DNA of 64,000 bases, from positions 1,240,001 through 1,304,000 of the forward strand of contig NZ_CP061291.1 of NCBI RefSeq assembly GCF_018687455.1, written 5' to 3'. Positions 25,187 through 34,117 of this stretch are shown piece by piece. Position 1 is the stretch's first letter. Each line of letters opens with the position of its first letter. The notes beneath the pieces were generated by a model. The model was not told the origin of the DNA, made no database searches, and worked only from the letters and a program-made list of their open reading frames with translations. Origin of the DNA: Polynucleobacter sp. TSB-Sco08W16. GTDB taxonomy: Bacteria > Pseudomonadota > Gammaproteobacteria > Burkholderiales > Burkholderiaceae. The position numbers and the translations under genes were made by a program.

Positions 25187-26017
25187 ATGAAGAACATTCT
25201 CTTCTACCCCTCCTTGTATCTTGCAGCACTCTGCACTTTCTGCATTTCTCAATCTTGCCTTAGTCAGACCACACGCACTATGAAAACTATTGACCCAGCC
25301 ATGATCGCTTCATTTGCTCCAACAGGCACACTGCGTGTTGGTATTAATTTGGGTAACCCTATTTTGGCGAACGAAGATCCAGCTACTCAGCAACCACAAG
25401 GTGTCACCATTGATATCGCCCACGAAATCGGGAGGCGCACTGGATTGCCTATCGAGCTCATTCCATTTAAGACGGCAGGTAATACCGTTGATGCAGTCAA
25501 GAATGGGGATGTTGATTTAGTCTTTGTGGCGATCGATCCAGTCAGAGGTGCAGATATTAGCTACACCCCACCCTATATTCAGATTGAAGGGGCTTATATG
25601 GTGAAATCTAACTCCCCTATCAAGATGAATGAAGAGGTTGATGTAGCTGGCAATGAGATTGTTGTTGGCAAAGGTAGCGCCTACGACCTCTACCTCACGC
25701 GCGAGATTAAAAGCGCGACCATCTTAAGGGCTGCTAGCTCACAAGCAGTTGTTGATGATTTCATGTCTGGGAAAGGCAATGTAGCTGCTGGAGTAAAACA
25801 GCAATTAGAGAGTGATGCTAAGCGGTACCAAGGCTTGCGAATGCTGCCAGGTCGCTTTATGGTAATCAATCAAGCTATTGGAATTCCTAAAGCAAGACCT
25901 CAATACCAAAAGACCACGGTTTACCTAACTGAAGTTATCACCCAATTAAAGCAATCGGGTTTTATTGCGCAAGCCATGCAACGCCACCACATTGAAGGTG
26001 CGAAAGTTGCTGACTGA
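25187..26017 (+). CDS. Periplasmic solute-binding protein, amino-acid ABC (family 3) type
   Basis: Protein of 276 residues with a signal peptide (hydrophobic to about residue 23). The mature part has GTLRVGINLGNPIL, TIDIAHEIGRRTGLPIELIPF and VKNGDVDLVFVAIDP, typical of family 3 receptors for polar amino acids or organic acids. No permease or ATPase gene is adjacent, so its transporter, or alternative sensory role, is unknown. The ATG at 25187 lies just after the preceding terminator, so the promoter must overlap that hairpin region. Confidence 0.82.
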   Translation: MKNILFYPSLYLAALCTFCISQSCLSQTTRTMKTIDPAMIASFAPTGTLRVGINLGNPILANEDPATQQPQGVTIDIAHEIGRRTGLPIELIPFKTAGNTVDAVKNGDVDLVFVAIDPVRGADISYTPPYIQIEGAYMVKSNSPIKMNEEVDVAGNEIVVGKGSAYDLYLTREIKSATILRAASSQAVVDDFMSGKGNVAAGVKQQLESDAKRYQGLRMLPGRFMVINQAIGIPKARPQYQKTTVYLTEVITQLKQSGFIAQAMQRHHIEGAKVAD

Positions 26018-26032
26018 CAATTATCTTATTTG

Positions 26033-27448
26033 TTAGCAGCTATAAATATGCAGGCGCTCGGGTATGATCACATTTTTCCAGCCAAGATCTTCCCGAATGC
26101 GCTCCGCAAATACGGAGGCTGCCTCTGGTTCACCATGAACCACAAATACTGTCTTAGGTGGCGATTCAAAGCCCCGCAACCAATCTAGTAGTCCAGCCTG
26201 ATCCGCATGAGCAGATAAACCACCAATAGTATGAATTGAGGCCTTCACCGGCACATCCTCTCCAAACAAACGTACGGATTTAGCTCGATCTACTAGCCGT
26301 CTACCCAGACTTCCATAGGCCTGGAATCCAGTAATCACGATGGCATTTTGTTCTCTAGGTAAATTATTGGCCAAGTGATGCACTATTCGACCAGCATCAC
26401 ACATTCCACTTGCCGAAATGATGATGGCTCCCCCTTTGATCCTATTTAAAGATTTTGATTCTTCCACGTCTGCAATAAATCGCAAATCAACGGCATTTGG
26501 ATTATTTTTATACCAACTAAAAGTGGCTTGAGATTGCTCGTCTAGTTGTGAAAAGAATTTTTCTGTTAAATGGGTTGCCGCCGTTGCCATGGGTGAATCT
26601 ACCCAGATAGCCAGATGTGGTAACAACCCCCTTCTGACCAGATCAATCAGCAAAAATAGAATCTCTTGAGTGCGCCCCACTGCAAATGCCGGAATAATGA
26701 CATTACCTTGGCTTGCCATGGTGGTGTTTATCACTTCTATTAACTCTGCCTCGGTCTCACTGAGAGTGCGGTGCAAGCGATCACCATAGGTGGATTCGAC
26801 CACGACTAAGTCGGCATCGGTAATTAAATCTGGGTTAGGCATCAGCACTTTGCCTTTCATGCCAATATCCCCCGAAAAGACGCAGCGTTTTTTTGGGGTG
26901 CCATCTTCCTGTATATCCATCACTGCGATAGCTGAACCTAAAATATGTCCAGCATTACGAAATTCCAATTGAATACCCGGGGCAAGCTCCAGTACTTTTC
27001 CGTAATCCAAGGGCTCAAATTGCGCAAGAGTCATTTCCACCTCTACTCTTGAATACAGTGCGACCGGCATATCACCATGCCACTTTCCCTGTTTAGCTTT
27101 TCGTTCTGCGCGCTCAAGATCTGCAAATTGGAGATGCGCACTATCTGGCAACAGAATCTTTAATAACTCATAGGTAGCAGTAGTGCAATAAATGGGGCCC
27201 TTAAAGCCTTGCGCGCATAAGCGCGGTAACAAGCCACTATGGTCAATATGCGCATGTGTGAGCACCACAAAATCAAGATCATTTGGATTAATCGGTAAGG
27301 GCTCTAGATTTTTATTGCTTGCCTCACGACCACCTTGAAACATTCCATAATCCACCATGAAATGCCGGGGTCTGCCGGCCAGCATCACCTCAATGGAATG
27401 CCGTGAACCGGTTACCTCGCCTGCAGCACCAAGAAACTGAATCTTCAT
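26033..27448 (-). CDS. MBL-fold/beta-CASP ribonuclease-like protein
   Basis: Metallo-beta-lactamase-fold protein of 471 residues with beta-CASP and RMMBL domains. Zinc ligands appear in THAHIDHSG (HxHxDH), FSGDIG and the C-terminal GGLSAHADQAGLLDW; VVESTYGD is the motif before the beta-CASP insert. Such proteins are RNA endo- or exonucleases related to CPSF73. The start is uncertain: ATG at 27448 gives the usual MKIQFLGAAGEVTG opening; an in-frame GTG lies at 27463. Confidence 0.87.
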   Translation of the reverse strand: MKIQFLGAAGEVTGSRHSIEVMLAGRPRHFMVDYGMFQGGREASNKNLEPLPINPNDLDFVVLTHAHIDHSGLLPRLCAQGFKGPIYCTTATYELLKILLPDSAHLQFADLERAERKAKQGKWHGDMPVALYSRVEVEMTLAQFEPLDYGKVLELAPGIQLEFRNAGHILGSAIAVMDIQEDGTPKKRCVFSGDIGMKGKVLMPNPDLITDADLVVVESTYGDRLHRTLSETEAELIEVINTTMASQGNVIIPAFAVGRTQEILFLLIDLVRRGLLPHLAIWVDSPMATAATHLTEKFFSQLDEQSQATFSWYKNNPNAVDLRFIADVEESKSLNRIKGGAIIISASGMCDAGRIVHHLANNLPREQNAIVITGFQAYGSLGRRLVDRAKSVRLFGEDVPVKASIHTIGGLSAHADQAGLLDWLRGFESPPKTVFVVHGEPEAASVFAERIREDLGWKNVIIPERLHIYSC

Positions 27449-27512
27449 TCCTTCAGCATACACTCTCTTACAATGAGTTCAATCCCTATCGAATCAGAGC
27501 GATACTATTGAG

Positions 27513-28406
27513 ATGACATCCGCGTCCACTAAGCCCGCCACACTTCAATCCCTTGAGTTAGCCAAACGGCTAAGACGCGAACCTGCTGAGCACAAAGGTG
27601 ATGCAGGTAAATCTATTCTGATTGGTGGTGCACCGGGGATGGCTGGCGCCCTTCTGCTTGCAGGTAGTGCTTGTTTACATCTGGGTGCGGGATGGACTAT
27701 TTTAGAGATGCTGGATCCTGCATCAGCACAAGCAGATCCCAATCAACCAGAGCTTATGATTCGCCTGGCTACAGAGGAAGTGAGCGACTATTTAAATCAA
27801 AATGAACCCGATATCCTTGCGATTGGTCCTGGACTTGGTAAGTCTGCCTTGGCAATGAAATGGCTTCGAGCTTGTCTGAACTATCCAAAAGTTCCAGTCA
27901 TCATTGATGCTGACGCCCTGAATCTGATCGCTGACAACGCAGAATTATTGAGCGCCCTTCAATTACGTAACCAGCAATATCCAGATCAAACTGTGATTAC
28001 CCCCCACCCCGGAGAGGCAGCAAGATTGTTGCGATCTTCTACCGCCGACGTGCAAGACAATCGCTTAGGATCACTTCAACAATTAATTGAACTTACACAC
28101 TCAATCGTTGTCCTTAAGGGTCAATACACCTTAATAGGCTCTCCACTTCATTCCACTGTCCAATGCACAGCAGGCAATCCCGGTATGGGAACGGGCGGTA
28201 TGGGTGATATCTTAACCGGCAGCATTGCTGCGATTGCAGCACAAGGCGTTCGTCATCATCTTGATCTTTGGGAATCGAGTTGCATCGCAGTTCAACTGCA
28301 CGCCTCTGCGGCTGATAGCCTAGTTCAACAAGGGACTGGACCAATTGGACTAACCCCTTCTGAAACGATCCTTGAGATGAGAAGTCTGCTCAATAAACTG
28401 TTATAA
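27513..28406 (+). CDS. nnrD: ADP/ATP-dependent NAD(P)H-hydrate dehydratase
   Basis: Repairs damaged NAD(P)H hydrates in the cytosol. It has 297 residues, corresponding to the C-terminal dehydratase domain alone; no epimerase (NnrE) domain is fused. Motifs: KGDAGKSILIGGAPGMAGA, AIGPGLGKS, VITPHPGEAARLL and GNPGMGTGGMGDILTG with the catalytic Asp. It is divergent from the beta-CASP gene. The DMT transporter gene begins 6 bp after its stop. Confidence 0.9.
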   Translation: MTSASTKPATLQSLELAKRLRREPAEHKGDAGKSILIGGAPGMAGALLLAGSACLHLGAGWTILEMLDPASAQADPNQPELMIRLATEEVSDYLNQNEPDILAIGPGLGKSALAMKWLRACLNYPKVPVIIDADALNLIADNAELLSALQLRNQQYPDQTVITPHPGEAARLLRSSTADVQDNRLGSLQQLIELTHSIVVLKGQYTLIGSPLHSTVQCTAGNPGMGTGGMGDILTGSIAAIAAQGVRHHLDLWESSCIAVQLHASAADSLVQQGTGPIGLTPSETILEMRSLLNKLL

Positions 28407-28412
28407 ATCTGT

Positions 28413-29390
28413 ATGGAATCCCAGAGCACAGCACATCATCACCGACGTTACCTCTATGGTATTTTGATGGCCGGTATTGGCTCAATGCTGTTCTCTGGCA
28501 AAGCGGTTTTAGTGAAGCTGGCATTTGGATATGGCGCGAATGCAGAAACTCTACTAGCCTTGCGGATGCTAATAGCACTCCCTTTGTTTTGGTCCGTATA
28601 TTGGTGGGAATCACGCAGAAAGCCGATGAGCCCGATCACTTGGCTTGATCGCGGAAAATTATTCTTTCTGGGTTTCTTGGGATATTTCTTATCTAGCTAT
28701 ATTGATTTTCTAGGGCTGCAATATATTTCTGTCGGACTAGAGCGCATTGTTCTCTACCTCACCCCTACGATTGTTTTATTAATTTCTTATTTTGCGTTAT
28801 CAAAATCGATTTCGCGAATGCAATGGTATGCCCTTGTCGTGGGGTATCTCGGGGTGTTCGTTGTATTTATTCAAGATGCAAGCTCCACTGGTATTCATGC
28901 ATGGCTTGGCATGGTATTGGTATTTGGTAGCGCCTGTAGTTATGCCTTATATATGATTGGCTCCGGTGAGATGGTCAAACGTATTGGTAGCGTACGTTTA
29001 GTGGTTTATGCCAGCTCAGCATCTGCAGTACTGAGTATTTTGCAATCTTCTTTTTACAATCCGAGCGCTATATTCGAACAGGTCACACAAGTCTATTGGC
29101 TCAGCCTTCTAAATGCGAGCTTATGTACTGTTATTCCAATGCTGCTCATCATGATTGCCATCAATCGCATAGGCTCGCCGCTTGTTGCGCAAGCGGGAAT
29201 CCTAGGGCCCGTTTCCACCATTTTTCTAGGCTACTTTATTTTGTCTGAACCCATTACCTGGACCCAGATTGGCGGCATGACACTGGTCATTGCTGCAATG
29301 TGGCTATTGGTACGTAACGACAGTCCAAGAAAAAAGTCATCAGACTCTAAAAAATCTGATGACTTTGATAATGCTGAGCCCCTGAATTAA
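28413..29390 (+). CDS. DMT-superfamily (EamA) transporter
   Basis: Inner-membrane protein of 325 residues with about ten transmembrane helices in two EamA repeats. Recognisable parts are MLFSGKAVLVKLAFGYGA, ERIVLYLTPTIVLLIS and the second-repeat AGILGPVSTIFLGYFILSEP. A hydrophilic basic/acidic tail of about 25 residues ends the protein. Substrates of this family are metabolites such as amino acids or nucleosides; none can be named. It is tightly linked to nnrD and probably co-transcribed. Confidence 0.85.
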   Translation: MESQSTAHHHRRYLYGILMAGIGSMLFSGKAVLVKLAFGYGANAETLLALRMLIALPLFWSVYWWESRRKPMSPITWLDRGKLFFLGFLGYFLSSYIDFLGLQYISVGLERIVLYLTPTIVLLISYFALSKSISRMQWYALVVGYLGVFVVFIQDASSTGIHAWLGMVLVFGSACSYALYMIGSGEMVKRIGSVRLVVYASSASAVLSILQSSFYNPSAIFEQVTQVYWLSLLNASLCTVIPMLLIMIAINRIGSPLVAQAGILGPVSTIFLGYFILSEPITWTQIGGMTLVIAAMWLLVRNDSPRKKSSDSKKSDDFDNAEPLN

Positions 29391-29414
29391 GCGGCTCCAA
29401 TACTGGTTTTGAAA

Positions 29415-29693
29415 TTACTGAGCAGCTGCGTCTGCAGCGGCTTTAGCTTTTTTCTTTGCTTTCTTCTTGGCTTTTTTCTCAGCTTTCTTTTCTTTCTTAG
29501 CCTGCTTCTTAGCTTTCTTCTCGGCAGCTTTATCGGCTGGCGTTGCTGCAGGAGCGGGAGCCGCAGTTGGGGTTGCCATTGGAGCGGCTGCAGGCGCAGG
29601 AGCTGGATCAGCAGCCATGACTGACATTGGCGCTAAGCCAATAGCAGCAGAAACAAGAGAGGCCAAGCTAAAGCGAACGATACGAGAAATCAT
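29415..29693 (-). CDS. Exported Ala/Pro-rich protein with polylysine tail
   Basis: Protein of 92 residues from the ATG at 29693, which has GGAG upstream. The signal peptide ends near SVMAAD. The mature part is low complexity: an Ala/Pro-rich linker (about residues 28-52), then a strongly basic Lys/Ala region to the end (KAAEKKAKKQAKKEKKAEK and onward). The antisense frame is also open, an effect of the repeats. The function is unknown; a polycationic periplasmic protein could bind envelope polymers or DNA, which is speculation. Confidence 0.68.
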   Translation of the reverse strand: MISRIVRFSLASLVSAAIGLAPMSVMAADPAPAPAAAPMATPTAAPAPAATPADKAAEKKAKKQAKKEKKAEKKAKKKAKKKAKAAADAAAQ

Positions 29694-29798
29694 GCAATTC
29701 TCCAAGAGGGTTTGTAGATGATTTAATAATAACCAAAAAACTGTCATAAATGCTTCATTTTTTGATATTAGCCATCCAGACCGACAACACCCCAAAAG

Positions 29799-29826
29799 AA
29801 AAGGCCATCATCAGATGGCCTTTTTC
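29799..29826. terminator. Terminator of the tcu/aminotransferase operon
   Basis: Perfect 11-bp stem AAAAGGCCATC / GATGGCCTTTT with a 4-base loop. On the minus strand it follows the aminotransferase stop by 15 bp. Confidence 0.9.
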
Positions 29827-29841
29827 TAAGGGAGGCAAGTA

Positions 29842-30990
29842 TTACGCAGGCTGAGCTTCTGCCTCAGTAATCTTTTCTAATGCGGCAGATAAGTGGCCAA
29901 GAGTACGGTCTACATGAGCCAGCTTCTCCAATCCAAACAAGCCAATGCGGAATGTACGGAAATCAGGTCTCTCATCACACTGCAAAGGTACACCTGCAGC
30001 TGTTTGCAAACCCAATGCAATGAACTTCTTGCCGGATTGAATATCTGGATCCTTGGTGTAGCTTACTACTACGCCAGGAGCCTGATAGCCTTTTGCGGAA
30101 ACAGAATGGTAGCCCTGTGAAACCAATAGATCGCGTACCTTAGTGCCCAGCTCAACTTGTTTGGCCTTCAAGGCTGCAAAACCAAGTGATTGAGTTTCTT
30201 TCATCACGTTACGCAAAATCTTTAATGCATCAGTAGGCATAGTCGTGTGATACACATGACCACCTTTTTCATAAGCCTCCATGATTTGCAACCACTTCTT
30301 CAAATCCATAGAGAAGCTGCTACTTTGAGTGGCATCAATACGCTCACGAGCTCTATCTCCAAGAGCAATCAAAGCACAACAAGGGGAACTACTCCAGCCT
30401 TTTTGTGGGGCCGTGATCAACACATCCACATTACACGCCTTCATATCAACCCACATAGCGCCAGAGGCAATGCAATCCAATACAAACAAACCGTTCACTG
30501 AGCGAACTGCTTCTCCAACAGCCTTGAGGTAATCGTCAGGCAAGATGATGCCGGCAGAAGTTTCTACGTGAGGAGCAAATACCACCGCTGGCTTTTCTTT
30601 CTTGATGAAAGCCACTACCTCTTCAATTGGCGCAGGAGCAAATACACCTTGAGCGGAATTTTCTAGTTGACGACCTTTGATGACCGTCACATCACTAGTG
30701 ATATTTGCCAGATCAAAAATTTGAGTCCAGCGATAGCTAAACCAGCCATTACGCAACACCAAACATTTTTCATTGTTCGCAAATTGACGGGCAACAGCTT
30801 CCATACCGAAAGTACCGCTACCAGGAACGATGACAGCAGAGCTTGCGTTATAGGCGTCTTTAAGAACGCTAGAAATGTCGACCATCACGCGCTTGAACTC
30901 TTCAGACATGTGGTTCAAGGAGCGGTCGGTATAAACAACCGAGAACTCTAATAATCCATCTGGATCAACATTGGGAAGTAAGCCTGGCAT
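29842..30990 (-). CDS. Class V aminotransferase (alanine-glyoxylate/serine-pyruvate type)
   Basis: PLP enzyme of 382 residues. The PLP lysine lies in ITAPQKGWSSSP; other class V segments are VPGSGTFGMEAVARQ, HVETSAGIILPDD, LDCIASGAMWVDM and the C-terminal FRIGLFGLE. The family transfers amino groups between alanine, serine or a phosphonate substrate and a 2-oxo acid. It is the last gene of a minus-strand run of Bug receptor, FAH and tcuBA, 54 bp after the receptor gene and followed by a strong terminator. Its link to that pathway is inferred from position. Confidence 0.82.
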   Translation of the reverse strand: MPGLLPNVDPDGLLEFSVVYTDRSLNHMSEEFKRVMVDISSVLKDAYNASSAVIVPGSGTFGMEAVARQFANNEKCLVLRNGWFSYRWTQIFDLANITSDVTVIKGRQLENSAQGVFAPAPIEEVVAFIKKEKPAVVFAPHVETSAGIILPDDYLKAVGEAVRSVNGLFVLDCIASGAMWVDMKACNVDVLITAPQKGWSSSPCCALIALGDRARERIDATQSSSFSMDLKKWLQIMEAYEKGGHVYHTTMPTDALKILRNVMKETQSLGFAALKAKQVELGTKVRDLLVSQGYHSVSAKGYQAPGVVVSYTKDPDIQSGKKFIALGLQTAAGVPLQCDERPDFRTFRIGLFGLEKLAHVDRTLGHLSAALEKITEAEAQPA

Positions 30991-31044
30991 AGTAATTTCC
31001 TAGGGATTTCAGTGATTAGCCCTAAATGATACTGATTTAAGGGT

Positions 31045-31995
31045 TTATTGCACTGCAACCTTATTTTCTTTGATCAATTTGGCCCATTTTGACTGATCTA
31101 GGCGTAAAAAAGCCGCAAATTCCTCGGCACTACCGCTAGCAGGGTCACTTCCCCGCTCCAACATAGCCTTACGAATTTTGTCCTGACCCAAGACGAACAT
31201 CACCGTTTGATTGATTTTTTGCAGTACAGGTTTAGGAGTATTCGCTGGGGCAAATAAACCAAACCAGCCTACTGCGCTGTAACCCGGCAAACCCGCCTCT
31301 GCAACAGTCGGAATATTTGGCAGCGCTTCTGAGCGCTTCGCACCGGTTTGAGCCAAGGCCAATAATTTTCCAGATTCAATTTGCGGCATCACGGTTTGCG
31401 CAGGAGCAAACATCAAATCAATATGACCCGCCAGTAAATCAGTTAAGGCCTGACCAGTTCCTTTATAGGGAACATGAAGCAATGTCACGCCAGCCATCGA
31501 AGAGAATAATTCTCCAGCCAAATGAGATGCCGAACCAGGACCAGATGAGCCATATCGGACGCTTCCTGGGTTTGCTTTGGCATAGGCAATCAATGCTTTG
31601 ATTGAGTTGATATTCAAACTAGGGTTAACAGTGACCACATAAGGAGAGGCAGACACTAAGGCAACCGGAGAAAACTGCGCAATATTTTTTTCCGTGACTG
31701 CAGCAGTCGAACCCATTAATAAGGTATATCCATCCGCAGGCGATTGAGCCACTTGCTCTGCGCCGATGAGGCCACTTGCACCCGGACGATTTTCGACAAT
31801 GATGGATTGCTTCCAGACCTCGCTCATTGTTGGAACTATCAAGCGAATGAGGGTATCTGCCCCACCCCCCGGTGGAAAGGGCACAATTACTTTAATCGAC
31901 TTACTAGGATAGCTATCAGCCGCCCCCGCCAGAGACGGGACCAAAGCTAGACAGGAAAATAAAGCGACGACCCAACATAAAGTCCGCTTCATCAT
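31045..31995 (-). CDS. Tripartite tricarboxylate transporter substrate-binding protein (Bug family)
   Basis: Periplasmic receptor of 316 residues from the ATG at 31995, two bases after the FAH stop. The signal peptide ends near SLAGAADSYP. Family motifs: KVIVPFPPGGGADTLIR, VENRPGASGLIGAEQVA, HVPYKGTGQALTDLLAGHID and the C-terminal WAKLIKEN. Its place in an operon with tcuA, tcuB and an FAH gene suggests that it captures the tri- or dicarboxylate those enzymes degrade. No TctAB permease gene is near. An upstream in-frame start at 32046 would overlap the FAH gene and is rejected. Confidence 0.9.
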   Translation of the reverse strand: MMKRTLCWVVALFSCLALVPSLAGAADSYPSKSIKVIVPFPPGGGADTLIRLIVPTMSEVWKQSIIVENRPGASGLIGAEQVAQSPADGYTLLMGSTAAVTEKNIAQFSPVALVSASPYVVTVNPSLNINSIKALIAYAKANPGSVRYGSSGPGSASHLAGELFSSMAGVTLLHVPYKGTGQALTDLLAGHIDLMFAPAQTVMPQIESGKLLALAQTGAKRSEALPNIPTVAEAGLPGYSAVGWFGLFAPANTPKPVLQKINQTVMFVLGQDKIRKAMLERGSDPASGSAEEFAAFLRLDQSKWAKLIKENKVAVQ

Positions 31996-31997
31996 AT

Positions 31998-32927
31998 TTA
32001 CTCGACGATGGTAGTGCGCAAAGTTGAAATACCATCGATTGCGCATTCAACCACATCACCGGGCTTGAGGTACAGATCCTCTGCATTCTCTTTACCCACC
32101 GCTACACCACCAGGAGCACCGGTTGAAAACATATCTCCCGCTTCAATAGGAATAAAGCGAGAGAAATGCTCCAAGATATCGGAGATCTTCCAGATTTGAT
32201 CTACCGTATTAACACGCATGCGCTCTTGACCATTTACAGAGCACGTCATCCACAGATCATAGACATCCGGAATCTCATCGATCGTGACAATCTCAGGCCC
32301 TAAGGGACCAAAGCCTGGAATATTCTTGCCAGTCCAAAAACGAGAGCCCGAGGCAACCTCGCGTAATTGCAGATCACGACAAGTTAAATCGTTCAAGATG
32401 GTAACGCCAGCAACATAATCCATCGCCTCCGCCTTTTTTGCACCCAAGGCTCTTTTACCAATCACAAATACCAACTCAGGCTCGTAATCGAGACGAGTAA
32501 TTCCTTGTGGGCGCACCACCTTTGCTTCATGGCCAGACAAGCAGGAGTTAAGCTTGATAAATGAAGTGGGCTCTTGCGGAATCTCTTTAATCAAGTTGGT
32601 ACGCTTGAGCTCTTCCAAATGGGTGCGGTAGTTTTTACCAACACAGAGAAATTTCTCAGCATCGGTAATCGGCGGCAAATAGGTAATCGTTTTTGGACTG
32701 ATGAATAGTGCTGAGTAGTCAACAGAAGCAGCAACCCAAGACTTTGCTTGCTCCATAACTTTGCTGCCAGCCCGTAAGAAGGATTTCATATCACCTGGGA
32801 AATCTTGAATACCTAGCTTGCTTGCTACATCAGCGAAAGGCAAAATTTGATCGCCCGCAGGATTAGGTAAGCGTGCACCGATTTCAGCATGAGTAGAGCC
32901 GGCACGAGTAAAGGTAATGAGTCTCAT
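31998..32927 (-). CDS. FAH-family hydrolase/isomerase in the tcu operon
   Basis: Cytosolic FAH superfamily member of 309 residues. KFLCVGKNYRTHLEELKRTN precedes the metal site LDYEPELVFVIGKRA, then NDLTCRDLQLR, GKNIPGFGPLGPEI and GDMFSTGAPGGVAVG. It retains the E-x-E metal ligands. Lying between tcuB and a Bug receptor, it probably acts on a keto-acid intermediate of the same pathway; the reaction cannot be specified. It starts 44 bp after tcuB. Confidence 0.85.
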   Translation of the reverse strand: MRLITFTRAGSTHAEIGARLPNPAGDQILPFADVASKLGIQDFPGDMKSFLRAGSKVMEQAKSWVAASVDYSALFISPKTITYLPPITDAEKFLCVGKNYRTHLEELKRTNLIKEIPQEPTSFIKLNSCLSGHEAKVVRPQGITRLDYEPELVFVIGKRALGAKKAEAMDYVAGVTILNDLTCRDLQLREVASGSRFWTGKNIPGFGPLGPEIVTIDEIPDVYDLWMTCSVNGQERMRVNTVDQIWKISDILEHFSRFIPIEAGDMFSTGAPGGVAVGKENAEDLYLKPGDVVECAIDGISTLRTTIVE

Positions 32928-32971
32928 ATTGTTTTCTTTTTTCTACTGTTTTTGAATTACGAACCAATCAA

Positions 32972-34117
32972 TTAATCGGCACCAAATTGCAAATGGTTCT
33001 TCTGGCGCTTTTCAATCGAATTCTTTAATAAGGCTGCTACTCGATAAAAACCATGGGCAAATTTGCCGTAAGGCATAGTTAAGAAGAAACCCATGACAAA
33101 GCCTAAGTGAACAGCAAGTAAAGCCACCATCGCCGACGTATCTCGATAAGCCAGCAAAAGCAAGCCTGAGATGCTGATCATGAATAAAAGCACTATGAAA
33201 GCTCTATCCATTGATTTTTGGCTTGCGTCTCCATGCTCAGAATTTCTGTGTAGATTGAGGTACAACAAACCTGCAGGCCCAATCAATAATCCAATGCCGC
33301 CCAGCGTACCCAGGATGACTGGCAAACTATTGAGTGCATATGGTGCATGCAAGCCCAGGAAGTAGTGATAGATTGTTGCCACACTAGTAGCTGCGAAGCA
33401 CAACATAAAGCCATAAAAAGTGAAATGGTGAAAACGCTTTCTCCAAAGAGAAAAAGCATCGTCTTCGTTATTGCAACCATCGCCATGGCCACCCCCAAGA
33501 TACTTTAAGGTCAGCGCATCGTGCGTTGCCTCTGCTGCAGCGCTAGCAGAAATCACTCCAGCAGAAATTCCTCTCCAAAAATGGATAAGACCAATCGCAA
33601 TGGCAAGGATTGAAAAACCAAAGACTGCACCAAACATCAGAGCAAGCGTGTTGTGTGAGAAGACCGCATAAAAATTACCATCCAGCGGTCCAGAAGAAAG
33701 TGAGCCATTAAGCAATGCACTTAATAAGAGGAAGAACGCAATCGATAACGATACGGCCACCGACACTACCACTCCATTACTCTTATAAAGAGCGCCAAAT
33801 GACTTCGGCCAGGCATACGTCATATAAGTATCTTTGCGAACCTGAGCCATCACACGCGGAATATTGACTCCGAATTCGTGCGGAGGAGCATATTGGCAAG
33901 CGTGAAGGCAGGCACCACAGTTATGACAGAGGTTAGCTAGGTAATTTACAACGCTTGGAGTAAATTCAATGCGACGAGTCATCGCCGGAAACACGGCGCA
34001 AAATCCTTCGCAATACCGGCATGCATTGCAAATCTGCAACATGCGATCTGCCTCAGACTCTGGCGTGCCTATTGCTAACTCATTTGCTTCTTTAACCAGA
34101 GCGTTAAGCTGTTGCAT
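32972..34117 (-). CDS. tcuB: Tricarballylate utilization protein TcuB
   Basis: Membrane electron-transfer partner of TcuA, 381 residues. Two N-terminal [4Fe-4S] motifs, CNACRYCEGFCAVFP and CHNCGACLHACQYAPP, are followed by about six transmembrane helices with conserved histidines, matching TcuB/CitB. It re-oxidises the TcuA flavin and passes electrons to the membrane quinone pool. It overlaps tcuA by 14 bases, which indicates coupled translation. Confidence 0.92.
   Translation of the reverse strand: MQQLNALVKEANELAIGTPESEADRMLQICNACRYCEGFCAVFPAMTRRIEFTPSVVNYLANLCHNCGACLHACQYAPPHEFGVNIPRVMAQVRKDTYMTYAWPKSFGALYKSNGVVVSVAVSLSIAFFLLLSALLNGSLSSGPLDGNFYAVFSHNTLALMFGAVFGFSILAIAIGLIHFWRGISAGVISASAAAEATHDALTLKYLGGGHGDGCNNEDDAFSLWRKRFHHFTFYGFMLCFAATSVATIYHYFLGLHAPYALNSLPVILGTLGGIGLLIGPAGLLYLNLHRNSEHGDASQKSMDRAFIVLLFMISISGLLLLAYRDTSAMVALLAVHLGFVMGFFLTMPYGKFAHGFYRVAALLKNSIEKRQKNHLQFGAD

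Noticed and set aside
29467..29721. Plus-strand Ala/Phe-rich frame opposite the polylysine-tail protein
   Set aside because: The low-complexity Lys/Ala coding sequence keeps the complementary frame open; the minus strand has the signal peptide and ribosome site.
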